The notes under the pieces: generated by a model | What the model was told of the DNA's origin: nothing | Databases searched by the model: none | Seen by the model: the letters and a program-made list of their open reading frames with translations, nothing else | Source of the DNA: an uncultured Clostridia bacterium | GTDB taxonomy: Bacteria > Bacillota > Clostridia > TANB77 > CAG-508 | Assembly: GCA_948528155.1 (NCBI GenBank) | Contig: CAOSZT010000149.1 | Coordinates: 1-5,397 of the forward strand | Direction: 5' to 3' | Length of the DNA: 5,397 nucleotides | Part shown: in pieces, positions 1 to 5,347 of the stretch | Layout: each line of letters starts with the position of its first letter | Position numbering within the stretch: position 1 is the stretch's first letter | Program-made: the position numbers and the translations under genes

Positions 1-99
1 TTATTTTTTTAATTATATAGTAAATATAAATTTATTTTTCTGTTACTTATTTTAAATTTTATCAAAATTCGTGATTTGCCATTTCCGAGCAATTCTTAC

Positions 100-246
100 A
101 GCCTCTAGTAAAATTGATATGTGTTTTTTTCTGACAGCCGAGGACGGGTCCACAACTTATGGCTTATCTTTGCCAAGTGAATATGTGGCTTGAGAGGGAT
201 CAGCCTAAAATTGAAATATAATTTTAGAGGCTACACTGTAGCCTCT
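100..246 (+). ncRNA. Candidate structured RNA with a closed multi-branch fold
   Basis: This is a G+C-rich island (39 of 75 bases over 131-205) in very AT-rich DNA, with no convincing reading frame. Nested helices can be drawn. The closing helix pairs 100-106 (AGCCTCT) with 226-232 (AGAGGCT) and, after a 3-nt bulge, 110-115 (AAAATT) with 220-225 (AATTTT). Inside it, 131-134 CTGA can pair with 200-203 TCAG, and 138-140 CCG with 145-147 CGG around an AGGA loop. A long hairpin pairs 150-154 CCACA with 184-188 TGTGG, then 155-157 with 176-178 and 160-163 TGGC with 172-175 GCCA. Unpaired stretches on the plus strand are purine-rich (GAGGA, GAGAGGGA), so I favour plus-strand transcription. I could not name the family; raiA and HEARO/omega-RNA were considered but not confirmed. 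No clear promoter is seen in the AT-rich 1-90. Confidence 0.55.
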
Positions 247-255
247 AGTTCTTTT
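226..255 (+). terminator. Terminator-like hairpin at the 3' end of the structured RNA
   Basis: Positions 226-246 are a perfect palindrome around one central base (AGAGGCTACA / TGTAGCCTCT). As RNA this gives an 8-bp stem with a 5-nt loop, followed on the plus strand by AGTTCTTTT, a moderate U-tract. The 5' arm is also the 3' strand of the closing helix of the upstream RNA, so the two pairings exclude each other. On the minus strand the same hairpin contains the stop codon of the small membrane protein gene, and the bases after it are A/T mixed, so termination there would be weaker. Confidence 0.5.
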
Positions 256-440
256 ACATCTTCCAAAATGCTTGTTGCATACTTAGGAATTTCTGAAAAT
301 CTCTTTTCAACATTATTATTAAACAATGGAAAAGGATTCCTATATATGCATAGTACTTCACGCCATACCATTATCAAAATTAGAAATGCCATACCTGTAA
401 AAATGGCACAGACTGTTATTGTTATTACTAATGAAGACAT
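231..440 (-). CDS. Small single-pass membrane protein, unknown function
   Basis: This 69-residue protein has one N-terminal hydrophobic helix (about residues 4-26, rich in Val, Ile, Leu, Phe), then Trp-Arg and a charged, probably cytoplasmic tail of about 40 residues ending in an acidic stretch. The start at 440 is chosen because AAGGGAGG (449-456) lies 8 nt upstream; an upstream in-frame ATG would put this site inside the gene. The stop codon lies in the 226-246 hairpin. I recognise no family; phage or toxin-like small membrane proteins can look like this, but nothing specific supports that. Its upstream side is replaced at 470 by an inverted copy of part of dinD, so its native promoter may have been lost. 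The gene is convergent with the plus-strand structured RNA. Confidence 0.6.
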   Translation of the reverse strand: MSSLVITITVCAIFTGMAFLILIMVWREVLCIYRNPFPLFNNNVEKRFSEIPKYATSILEDVKELEATV

Positions 441-469
441 AAAAGTTCCCTCCCTTCTCATTATGCAAT

Positions 470-537
470 TAATAGAAGATAGAATAAAATTAATGAATCG
501 ATTAGAAGCAAGAGAAAAATTAAAAGAGTCAGAAAAA
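470..537 (+). repeat. 68-bp inverted copy of an internal dinD segment (copy A)
   Basis: These 68 bases are identical, with no mismatch, to the reverse complement of 1584-1651. The match stops sharply at both ends. In the plus direction it would encode DinD residues 126-148, but the surrounding frame is not dinD, so it is a displaced fragment and not a gene. It separates the small membrane protein gene from the anonymous stretch 538-715. Confidence 0.95.
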
Positions 538-715
538 GTATTTATGTGAACCAACCATGTATTAGCATCGGAGAGCTTTTACTAAGTTTGTATAATGTTA
601 TCATAAATCAGGTGTATTTTCAACTAAATTTATTATTTTTTAATTCGTTTATCAACATTTTCCACGTGTACCATTTACTGACACTCTACAACTCGGTCCT
701 CAAGTTTCCATATTT

Positions 716-1147
716 TTACCATCCATATATAGAAAATGGTTCATTATTTAGATAATTTTCTATTCCCTTTCTTACATATGGAATTACATTAATGGGTAAT
801 TCATTCAATTTATAAAATTTTAATTCATCACACTTGTCTTTTTCCATAATGTCAATCTTACCATCATATTTTTTACAAGTAAGAAAATAATCTATACTTT
901 CCCTATTAGGTGTTTTTCTATGCATAACATGAACAATTTCTAAATCTTCTTCCTTTATTTTTATTCCTGCTTCTTCTAGTGCTTCTCTTTGCATTGCTTT
1001 TATTACACTTTCATTGCCATCTATATGACCTGCCACAACACTATAATTTCCGTCCTCATATCCTGTGTTATATCTTCTTTGTAATAATATTTTTCCATCT
1101 TCTATTAATATTAAATGTACTGCTGTTACTAATTTAAATCTTTCCAT
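716..1147 (-). CDS. Nudix hydrolase (MutT-like)
   Basis: A 143-residue Nudix-fold enzyme that by family membership would hydrolyse a nucleoside diphosphate linked to another group (damaged dNTPs, ADP-ribose or similar); the substrate cannot be told from sequence. The Nudix box is complete at residues 40-62: Gly40, five residues, Glu46, seven residues, Arg54-Glu55, then the Glu-Glu pair at 58-59 and Gly61-Ile62. These residues bind the catalytic metal. An N-terminal strand (VTAVHLILI) and a C-terminal helix complete a normal-length domain. The start at 1147 is chosen because AAGGAGG (1153-1159) sits 5 nt upstream; an ATG at 1174 would overlap the end of dinD and lacks a good site. The gene follows dinD with a 19-nt gap and is presumably cotranscribed. 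Cytoplasmic and apparently intact. Confidence 0.93.
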   Translation of the reverse strand: MERFKLVTAVHLILIEDGKILLQRRYNTGYEDGNYSVVAGHIDGNESVIKAMQREALEEAGIKIKEEDLEIVHVMHRKTPNRESIDYFLTCKKYDGKIDIMEKDKCDELKFYKLNELPINVIPYVRKGIENYLNNEPFSIYGW

Positions 1148-1166
1148 TTCTTCCTCCTTGATATTT

Positions 1167-2027
1167 TTATTCATTTCTTTTTGGCAATTTATTATTATTT
1201 GCCATTCTTTTATTTTCTGATTTTACTCTTCTTTCTAATTTTTTCAAATCCTCTGCTGGTTTTAAATTTTCTGGCTTTATTCCTCTTTTTTTTAGCATTT
1301 TTCTTACACTTAAGTTATTATCTATGTGTTCATCTGTTATACTTTCTTCTCCATAAATATCTTTTTCAGTTACATTGTAATTTGTCATTTCAGTTGCTAA
1401 ATTTTTTGCTGCTATTGTAAGTGTTGGTAAAAAATCTGCAAGTGGTCTATTTTCTTTTACACCATATTTTGCTTTCATTTGCATAGTATTTAATCCACCA
1501 AATAAAACTGAGTCTCCTTTTGAACGAATTCTTGCAAATCCTAAATCATCTACTCCTCTTTCATAGATATTTTTAGATAATTGTTTTTCTGACTCTTTTA
1601 ATTTTTCTCTTGCTTCTAATCGATTCATTAATTTTATTCTATCTTCTATTATTTCTTGCTTTCTAGTTTGTACTGCAAAATAAGTTTGTGCAAATGCTAT
1701 TTCTTCTTTTTTAGAATCTCCATTTTGAGCAATTAAATAACAAGCATATCTTGTAAGCATATAATCTTCTACTTGTCTTTTAGCGCCTTTTCCTATATAT
1801 ATCATTTTGCTGACTTTAGCAAAATGATCAAATTCACTAATTCCAGAGTTTTTACAAGATTCTATTGCTTTATTAATTACTTCTAAAAAGTTTCTCCATT
1901 GCATATAACCTAATTGAATTTGCAAATCTCTAGCATACCAAAATTCTATATTTTCTTTTTCTTCTATATTAATAATAGAATCAAATTTTTCTTTTAGCTC
2001 TATTAGTTTTGTTTTTTGAAATTCCAT
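1167..2027 (-). CDS. dinD: DinD-like DNA damage-inducible protein D
   Basis: A 286-residue protein that resembles Escherichia coli DinD along most of its length. Shared features include the BRO-N-like start with W-x-ARxL...LGY (residues 30-41), a central CxNSG segment and DHF (58-69), IGxxAKR (78-84), SRYACYL-like TRYACYL (93-98), QNGD (101-104) and QTYFAxQTR (114-122), then YGGL-like FGGL (176-179). E. coli DinD is an SOS-regulated protein reported to inhibit RecA-mediated strand exchange; whether this homologue does so is inference. The start at 2027 is preferred because GGAAGTGA lies about 5 nt upstream, whereas the ATG at 2054 has no visible site. First gene of the dinD-Nudix operon. No full LexA-type box (CGAAC-N4-GTTCG) is visible, only a half-site CGAAC at about 2080. 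Residues 126-148 are duplicated in inverted orientation at 470-537. Confidence 0.9.
   Translation of the reverse strand: MEFQKTKLIELKEKFDSIINIEEKENIEFWYARDLQIQLGYMQWRNFLEVINKAIESCKNSGISEFDHFAKVSKMIYIGKGAKRQVEDYMLTRYACYLIAQNGDSKKEEIAFAQTYFAVQTRKQEIIEDRIKLMNRLEAREKLKESEKQLSKNIYERGVDDLGFARIRSKGDSVLFGGLNTMQMKAKYGVKENRPLADFLPTLTIAAKNLATEMTNYNVTEKDIYGEESITDEHIDNNLSVRKMLKKRGIKPENLKPAEDLKKLERRVKSENKRMANNNKLPKRNE
1584..1651 (-). repeat. 68-bp inverted repeat inside dinD (copy B)
   Basis: Exact inverted partner of 470-537, with a 1046-bp spacer between the copies that contains the Nudix gene and the C-terminal part of dinD. This copy lies in an uninterrupted dinD frame (residues 126-148, a charged helix around NRLEAREKLKESEK), so it is the original and the copy at 470-537 the derivative. 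Confidence 0.95.
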
Positions 2028-2134
2028 GACTATCACTTCCATATAAATACTCATAATAGCATATTTAAGATTATCTTTTAGTTCGTTTATTGGTATATTT
2101 ATTTTTCTAATTTATATGATACTATTGTGATATT

Positions 2135-2163
2135 ATTTTAAAACATTTGTTTTGTAATGTCAA
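2135..2163 (-). promoter_or_regulatory. Near-consensus promoter of the dinD-Nudix operon
   Basis: On the minus strand TTGACA (2158-2163) is followed after exactly 17 nt by TAAAAT (2135-2140), a 6/6 plus 5/6 match to the sigma-70/SigA consensus. Transcription would start near 2128, giving a leader of about 100 nt before dinD. The spacer contains a perfect 6-2-6 inverted repeat, AAAACA-TT-TGTTTT on the plus strand (2140-2153). This is positioned as a repressor operator would be, though it does not match a LexA box. Confidence 0.7.
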
Positions 2164-2172
2164 GTAATATTA

Positions 2173-2274
2173 TTAATCTTTCATATTATTTAATTTATTT
2201 ATTAATAATCTTTCCATTACTTTTTGAAAACTTAGCCCGTCTTTATCAAATTTACAAATTACTTTGGATCTATG
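2173..2274 (-). pseudogene. C-terminal remnant of an unknown gene next to the IS
   Basis: A 33-codon open frame with coding-like composition ends at TAA (2173-2175), just upstream of the dinD promoter. It reads HRSKVICKFDKDGLS and later MERLLINKLNN. An in-frame TGA at 2275-2277, close to the IS boundary, closes it upstream. It looks like the tail of a gene whose front was lost when the IS inserted or when DNA beside the IS was deleted. I see no reason to join it to the ATPase on the other side of the IS, though a C-terminus of that protein cannot be excluded. Family unknown. Confidence 0.4.
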
Positions 2275-2283
2275 TCAAGTTTT

Positions 2284-2301
2284 TGGACACTTTTTTTGAG
2301 A
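2284..2301 (+). repeat. Left terminal inverted repeat of the IS3 element
   Basis: TGGACACTTTTTTTGAGA reads inward from 2284. It matches the other end in 16 of 18 positions; the two mismatches are T/A at positions 8 and 13. Confidence 0.85.
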
Positions 2302-2334
2302 ATTTTTTTATGTTTTTGTTAGAGTCTTGTTATA

Positions 2335-3238
2335 CTAACATATTTTTTGATTTTCTAGTTCATATGGTATTTTATAACCTATAGATGAATGTATTCTTCT
2401 ACGATTATACCAACTTTCTATAAATTCAAATATTGTTCTTTTTGCTTCTTCAAACGTTTTATACACGTGTAAATTTACTTCTTCTTTTTTTTATATGGCA
2501 TTGAAGCTTTCCATACTCGCATTATCATAAGGGTATCCCTTCTTGCTATATGAGTGTACTAACTCTAGTTCTTTCAAATACTTTTCTACTTTATTTGATG
2601 TATATTGAGATCCTAAATCACTATGAAATATTGCTCCTTCTTTGAATTTCCCTTTTGCCCTAGCATTTTGTATTGCTTTTATTACTAGCTCTGCTTCCAT
2701 TGTCTCTCCATAGCTGTATCCTATGACACTCAAGCTATACAAGTCCATAACTATTGCTAGATATGTCCATCCTTTTTCTTTTGTATATATGTATGTAATA
2801 TCTGATACCATTTTTTCTCGTAATCCTTCTGCTTTAAAGTTTTGTGCTAACAAATTCGGCTTATTTGTATCATCTACTTTTCCTTTGCTCACACTTGGTC
2901 TAAACTTTTTTACTGTAATTGACCTTAATCCCATTTCTTTCATTCTTCTTGCTATTCTTTTTTTGACTTGCTCTTATACCTATTTTTTCTAGTATTTTCT
3001 GTATTTTGGGTGAGCCATATCTTCCTTTTGATTTTTCGTATTCTTCTTTTATTTCTTTATCTAATTTTTCATTTGCTTCTTTATATCTATTTTTCTTTTT
3101 ATTTATTTGATAATAATACTCTGAACGTGCTATTCCTAATACTTTGCACATTGTTCTTATATCATGTACTTTTCTATTATTTTTTATAAATTTTACTTTT
3201 TCTTCTATTTGGGCGTGAATATGGCAATCGCTTTTTTT
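2335..3238 (-). pseudogene. IS3 transposase OrfB, frameshifted and nonsense-mutated
   Basis: OrfB supplies the DDE integrase core of IS3-family transposase. The N-terminal part (ATG at 3151, preceded in frame by a stretch reading QIEEKVKFIKNN) holds the HTH_21-type region with KSKGRYGSPKIQKIL. The core has Asp in VSDITYI, Asp in HSDLGSQYTS and Glu in NASMESF, the last two exactly 35 residues apart. The tail WYNRRRIHSSIGY is standard. Two lesions are present. An extra A in an A7 run (plus-strand T7, 2958-2964) breaks the frame between SQK and RIARRMKEMG. An in-frame TAA (2491-2493) follows ESFNAI, after which the same frame continues KKEEVNLHVYKTFEEA to the natural stop at 2335-2337. It would be made as an OrfAB fusion by -1 frameshifting from orfA. 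The A7 lesion could be a sequencing error; the TAA less easily. Confidence 0.9.
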
Positions 3239-3474
3239 AATATTTCTAGTTCTTCTTTTAATTTTAAATTTTCTTTTTTTAATTTCTTCATTTCATGGTT
3301 ATTTGTTGTTTCTCCTGTTTCTGTTCTTATTTTCCCATATTCCTTTATCCATCGATACAATGTTGCTTCACACAAGCCATATTCACGCTTTAATTCACAT
3401 ATTGGCTTTTTATTTTCATACAATTCTACTATCATCTTTTTGAAATCTTCTTCATATACTTTTTTCTTTGCCAT
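3205..3474 (-). CDS. IS3-family transposase OrfA
   Basis: An 89-residue DNA-binding subunit. Residues 1-47 form an HTH_Tnp_1 helix-turn-helix (MAKKKVYEEDFKK...CEATLYRWIKEYG). Residues 60-84 form a leucine-zipper-like coiled coil (MKKLKKENLKLKEELEILKK) used for dimerisation in this family. It would bind the IS ends and, fused to OrfB by frameshifting, form the active transposase. The ATG at 3474 is chosen because its product begins as IS3 OrfA proteins usually do, with AAGGAG (3485-3490) 10 nt upstream; a GTG at 3483 is only 2 nt from that site. The gene is intact, so it may still make OrfA, which represses transposition in some IS3 elements. Confidence 0.9.
   Translation of the reverse strand: MAKKKVYEEDFKKMIVELYENKKPICELKREYGLCEATLYRWIKEYGKIRTETGETTNNHEMKKLKKENLKLKEELEILKKAIAIFTPK
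3232..3238 (-). promoter_or_regulatory. A7 slippery site for -1 frameshifting, OrfA to OrfB
   Basis: In the orfA frame the codons are TTA-AAA-AAA-GCG, giving the heptamer A-AAA-AAA followed by G, the classic IS3-family slippery site. A -1 slip enters the orfB frame, which is open from here through IHAQIEEKVKF to the orfB body. The orfA stop lies 27 nt further on. Confidence 0.7.
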
Positions 3475-3511
3475 TTCTGACACACTCCTTTCAGTTTAGT
3501 GTACATAATTT

Positions 3512-3540
3512 ATTATACACCCTCTCATAAAATGTGTCCA
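3512..3540 (-). promoter_or_regulatory. IS transposase promoter using the terminal repeat as its -35
   Basis: On the minus strand TGGACA (3535-3540), the first six bases of the terminal repeat, is followed after 17 nt by a perfect TATAAT (3512-3517). This gives a 5/6 and 6/6 match to the SigA consensus, 37 nt upstream of the orfA start. Confidence 0.7.
3523..3540 (-). repeat. Right terminal inverted repeat of the IS3 element
   Basis: On the minus strand it reads inward as TGGACACATTTTATGAGA from 3540, matching the left end in 16 of 18 positions. Confidence 0.85.
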
Positions 3541-4059
3541 TATATCTATTCTAACACCATTTTCTATTATATCTTGTTCCTCTTTTGTTAAAAGTTCAAA
3601 AGATTCTTCTGGAGATATTGCTGGTACAATTTTTCTTAGTAAATCTTTTTGTTCCTTTGGTTCTAATGATGCGAAATAATATGGGTTATGAGATACTAGG
3701 AAAATATCTTTGTCTTTATAAAACCTTGCTAACATTTCTTGTTCTACTTCTTTTCCATCAAGAGTTAAATTCATTTGTTTTCCTTTATCTCTAATAAGCC
3801 TATGCTCTATTCCATAGTTATCTATAAATGTAATATCTACTATAACATTTGTTGCTTTTGTTTTGTCATTTGCCACTTGTTCTCTTTCATTTCCATATAG
3901 GCTTGTACCAGTTAAACACCAATTAAATAGACTTCCTGTTGTAGTTTTTCTTTGAAAATTTGCTCCTACTATATAATTCATATTTTCACTAAAATCTGCA
4001 TTAAATCCATCTAGTAAGTCTTTATATCCTACTACATTATTAATTCTTTTTATATACAT
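3541..4059 (-). pseudogene. SbcC/RecF-like AAA ATPase, N-terminal part cut by the IS
   Basis: The first 173 codons of a P-loop ATPase of the SMC/SbcC/RecF type (AAA_23-like), a common partner of ERF annealing proteins in clostridial phages. The start MYIKRINNVVGYKDL is typical of the first strand of this family. Walker A spans residues 32-40 and reads GANFQRKTT, where the family has Gly in place of Arg37 (codon 3949-3951, AGA; one G-to-A change from GGA). The segment FLVSHNPYYFASLEPKEQ is also recognisable. The frame runs 14 codons plus a stop into the IS (to 3496), so any product would lack the coiled coil, Walker B and signature motif. The start at 4059 has GAAAGG 9 nt upstream, overlapping the ERF stop; the ATG at 4068 touches that site. 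Full-length relatives are several hundred residues, so this is non-functional. Confidence 0.85.
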
Positions 4060-4073
4060 AGTATTCATCCTTT

Positions 4074-4619
4074 CTACATAGCTTTTCCACCTAGTTCAAA
4101 TAAGCTGTTAAAATCTTCGACACTTGGATCACCTAGTATGCTTTCTATTTTATTTTCGTTTAATCCTCCACCTTCTAATATTGCTTCTTCTGTTTCTTCG
4201 TTTTCTGTTTCACTATTATTTGTTAGTTTAGATTTTTCAGCATCATCTAGTGTTGGAATAGCAAAAGTTTGTGTTATAGCATACTTATATGCACCTGATA
4301 AGGCTTTATATGTTGCCCATCCTTCTTTGTCGCAACCTTCTCCTGCTATATTAACATCAATATACTCGTTCTCTCCTTTTTCATTTTTCTCAGTATCATA
4401 AAATCTATAAATCATACTAAGTGTTACATTATTTCCTTTTTGTACTGTTTGCTCTACTTTATGAGAAATCATAATAATTTTTTCCTCAATCATAGCTTCT
4501 CTTGCTTTTAAAATAATGTTTGCTAAAGATGCATATTCAAAGCCTTTTTCTTCGTTTGTTTTATCTTTTATGATTGGTCCAATTTTTGTCATTACATTTA
4601 ATATTTTATTTGCTATCAT
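4074..4619 (-). CDS. ERF-family single-strand annealing protein
   Basis: A 181-residue phage recombination protein of the ERF superfamily, which binds single-stranded DNA and anneals complementary strands during phage replication or circularisation. Family signs are FEYASLANIILKAREAM (residues 27-43) near the N-terminus and the hallmark block GWATYKALSGAYKYAITQTF...IPTLDDAE (100-128). A variable acidic linker (about 131-150) and a short C-terminal helix (ESILGDPSVEDFNSLFEL) follow, the latter possibly a partner-binding tail as in other annealing proteins (inference). Length is normal. AAAGGA (4626-4631) lies 6 nt upstream of the ATG. Its stop overlaps the ribosome site of the following ATPase, so the two were translationally linked. 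It appears intact, although its downstream partner is destroyed. Confidence 0.92.
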   Translation of the reverse strand: MIANKILNVMTKIGPIIKDKTNEEKGFEYASLANIILKAREAMIEEKIIMISHKVEQTVQKGNNVTLSMIYRFYDTEKNEKGENEYIDVNIAGEGCDKEGWATYKALSGAYKYAITQTFAIPTLDDAEKSKLTNNSETENEETEEAILEGGGLNENKIESILGDPSVEDFNSLFELGGKAM

Positions 4620-4632
4620 TTTTTATCCTTTC

Positions 4633-5226
4633 CTACCACTCAAATGGTGGTCTTTGTTTTAAATTTTTAATTTTTATTTTTCTTTCAATTGAAAATACTT
4701 TTACATTGCTATCATTATCTGTAAATTCATATATCTCGATATCTGTAATATTTTCTTCATTCATTACAATATATTGAAATGGTATATCTAGCCCTTTAAA
4801 AGTCCTTATTGTATTTTCTATGATATGAATGCTTTTATTACTTACAGGCCAGAAAACAGAACTCCAGCCTACTATAATATAGTCTTTTCCTTTTTTACTA
4901 AATCTTTTATATATGTTTATTTGACCTAATTTATTATTGCTTATTGGTCCATTTTCTTGTAAATTATGTTTTATTAATTCATATCCATCTACTGTAGTAC
5001 ATAATCTAATTTGATATCTCTCTACTTTGTTTTTCTTTTTGCCTAGTATTCTTTCAATTGATTTTTCTTTAAACCAGTCTTTTTTACCAAAAATTAAATC
5101 TATATAGTAATCTGCATAATAGCTGTCTTTTTCAATTATAAATCCTAGTTTATTTTTTACTTTTCCATAAATTTCCCCTATACCATTTACTTTTACTAAT
5201 TCACCATAGTTGAATTTATTTCTCAT
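4633..5226 (-). CDS. Unknown phage protein, 197 residues
   Basis: I do not recognise this protein. It is soluble in appearance, basic and rich in Lys, Ile and aromatic residues, with no signal peptide or membrane helix. Residues 6-60 (YGELVKVNGIGEIYGKV... then FGKKDWFKEKSIERI) look like a small SH3/KOW-like barrel. Residues 70-185 are probably a separate alpha/beta domain with GKDYIIVGWSSVFWPVSN and a long helix HIIENTIRTFKGL. GGAAAGTG lies upstream of the ATG. The gene starts 14 nt after the preceding partial gene ends and stops 13 nt before the ERF gene starts, so it belongs to the same recombination operon. A DNA-metabolism accessory role is inference from position only. Confidence 0.8.
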   Translation of the reverse strand: MRNKFNYGELVKVNGIGEIYGKVKNKLGFIIEKDSYYADYYIDLIFGKKDWFKEKSIERILGKKKNKVERYQIRLCTTVDGYELIKHNLQENGPISNNKLGQINIYKRFSKKGKDYIIVGWSSVFWPVSNKSIHIIENTIRTFKGLDIPFQYIVMNEENITDIEIYEFTDNDSNVKVFSIERKIKIKNLKQRPPFEW

Positions 5227-5240
5227 ATTTCACTTTCCTA

Positions 5241-5347
5241 TTAATGTGTTAATTCTTCTTTTAGTTCAATATAAAAACTTTTTGCAATTTTTTCTATTTT
5301 TGACTTGTTTTTTGTGTAAAATTTGTATATACTTTTACTAATAAAAA
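5241..5347 (-). pseudogene. C-terminal end of an unknown gene, cut by an IS end
   Basis: About 35 codons with clear coding composition end at TAA (5241-5243): SKSIYKFYTKNKSKIEK, then SFYIELKEELTH. The frame is lysine-rich and helical. It meets what looks like an insertion-sequence terminus at 5348, and beyond that the frame hits TAG within a few codons, so the upstream part is not adjacent. The stop lies 14 nt before the ATG of the next gene, whose ribosome site follows it, so it was the preceding gene of the recombination operon. Family unknown. Confidence 0.6.

Larger units (their letters stand above)
2284..3540 (-). mobile_element. IS3-family (IS150-like) insertion sequence, 1257 bp
   Basis: A complete element with both terminal inverted repeats, orfA and a damaged orfB, in the order usual for the IS3 family, and of normal length for it. 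It reads right to left. Its right end interrupts the phage ATPase gene directly after codon ATA (3541-3543). The flanking bases (TTT on the left, TAT on the right) show no 3-bp target duplication. With orfB broken by a frameshift and a stop codon the copy should not move on its own, but intact ends could still be mobilised by another copy in the cell. Confidence 0.93.

Noticed and set aside
61..190. Open plus-strand frame through the structured island, ending in SLPSEYVA
   Set aside because: It has no start with a ribosome site and no recognisable domain; the helices and composition fit RNA better.
99..249. Direct repeat GCCTCTAGT at 101-109 and 241-249 as a CRISPR or attachment-site signal
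   Set aside because: There are only two short copies, and both are explained as alternative partners of the same RNA strand (226-232).
190..549. Plus-strand open frame of 119 codons across the RNA 3' end, the antisense of the membrane gene and the dinD copy
   Set aside because: It has no ribosome site, joins three unrelated pieces and runs opposite a better-supported minus-strand gene.
546..755. Possible plus-strand 69-codon gene in the stretch after the dinD copy
   Set aside because: No ribosome site, low-complexity hydrophobic composition, and it runs into the antisense of the Nudix gene. I see no supported feature in 538-715.
2070..2100. LexA/SOS box upstream of dinD
   Set aside because: Only one half-site (CGAAC) is present; the matching GTTCG half is missing at the right spacing.
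2321..2350. Terminator downstream of the transposase
   Set aside because: The GTTAG/CTAAC stem is only 5 bp with a 12-nt loop, and on the coding strand it is followed by A-rich rather than T-rich DNA.
2958..2964. Programmed frameshifting at the A7 run in mid-orfB
   Set aside because: IS3 elements shift between orfA and orfB, where an A7 site is already present. A shift inside the integrase gene is better read as decay or a homopolymer error.
2281..3543. Target-site duplication around the IS3 element
   Set aside because: The flanking triplets are TTT and TAT, which do not match.
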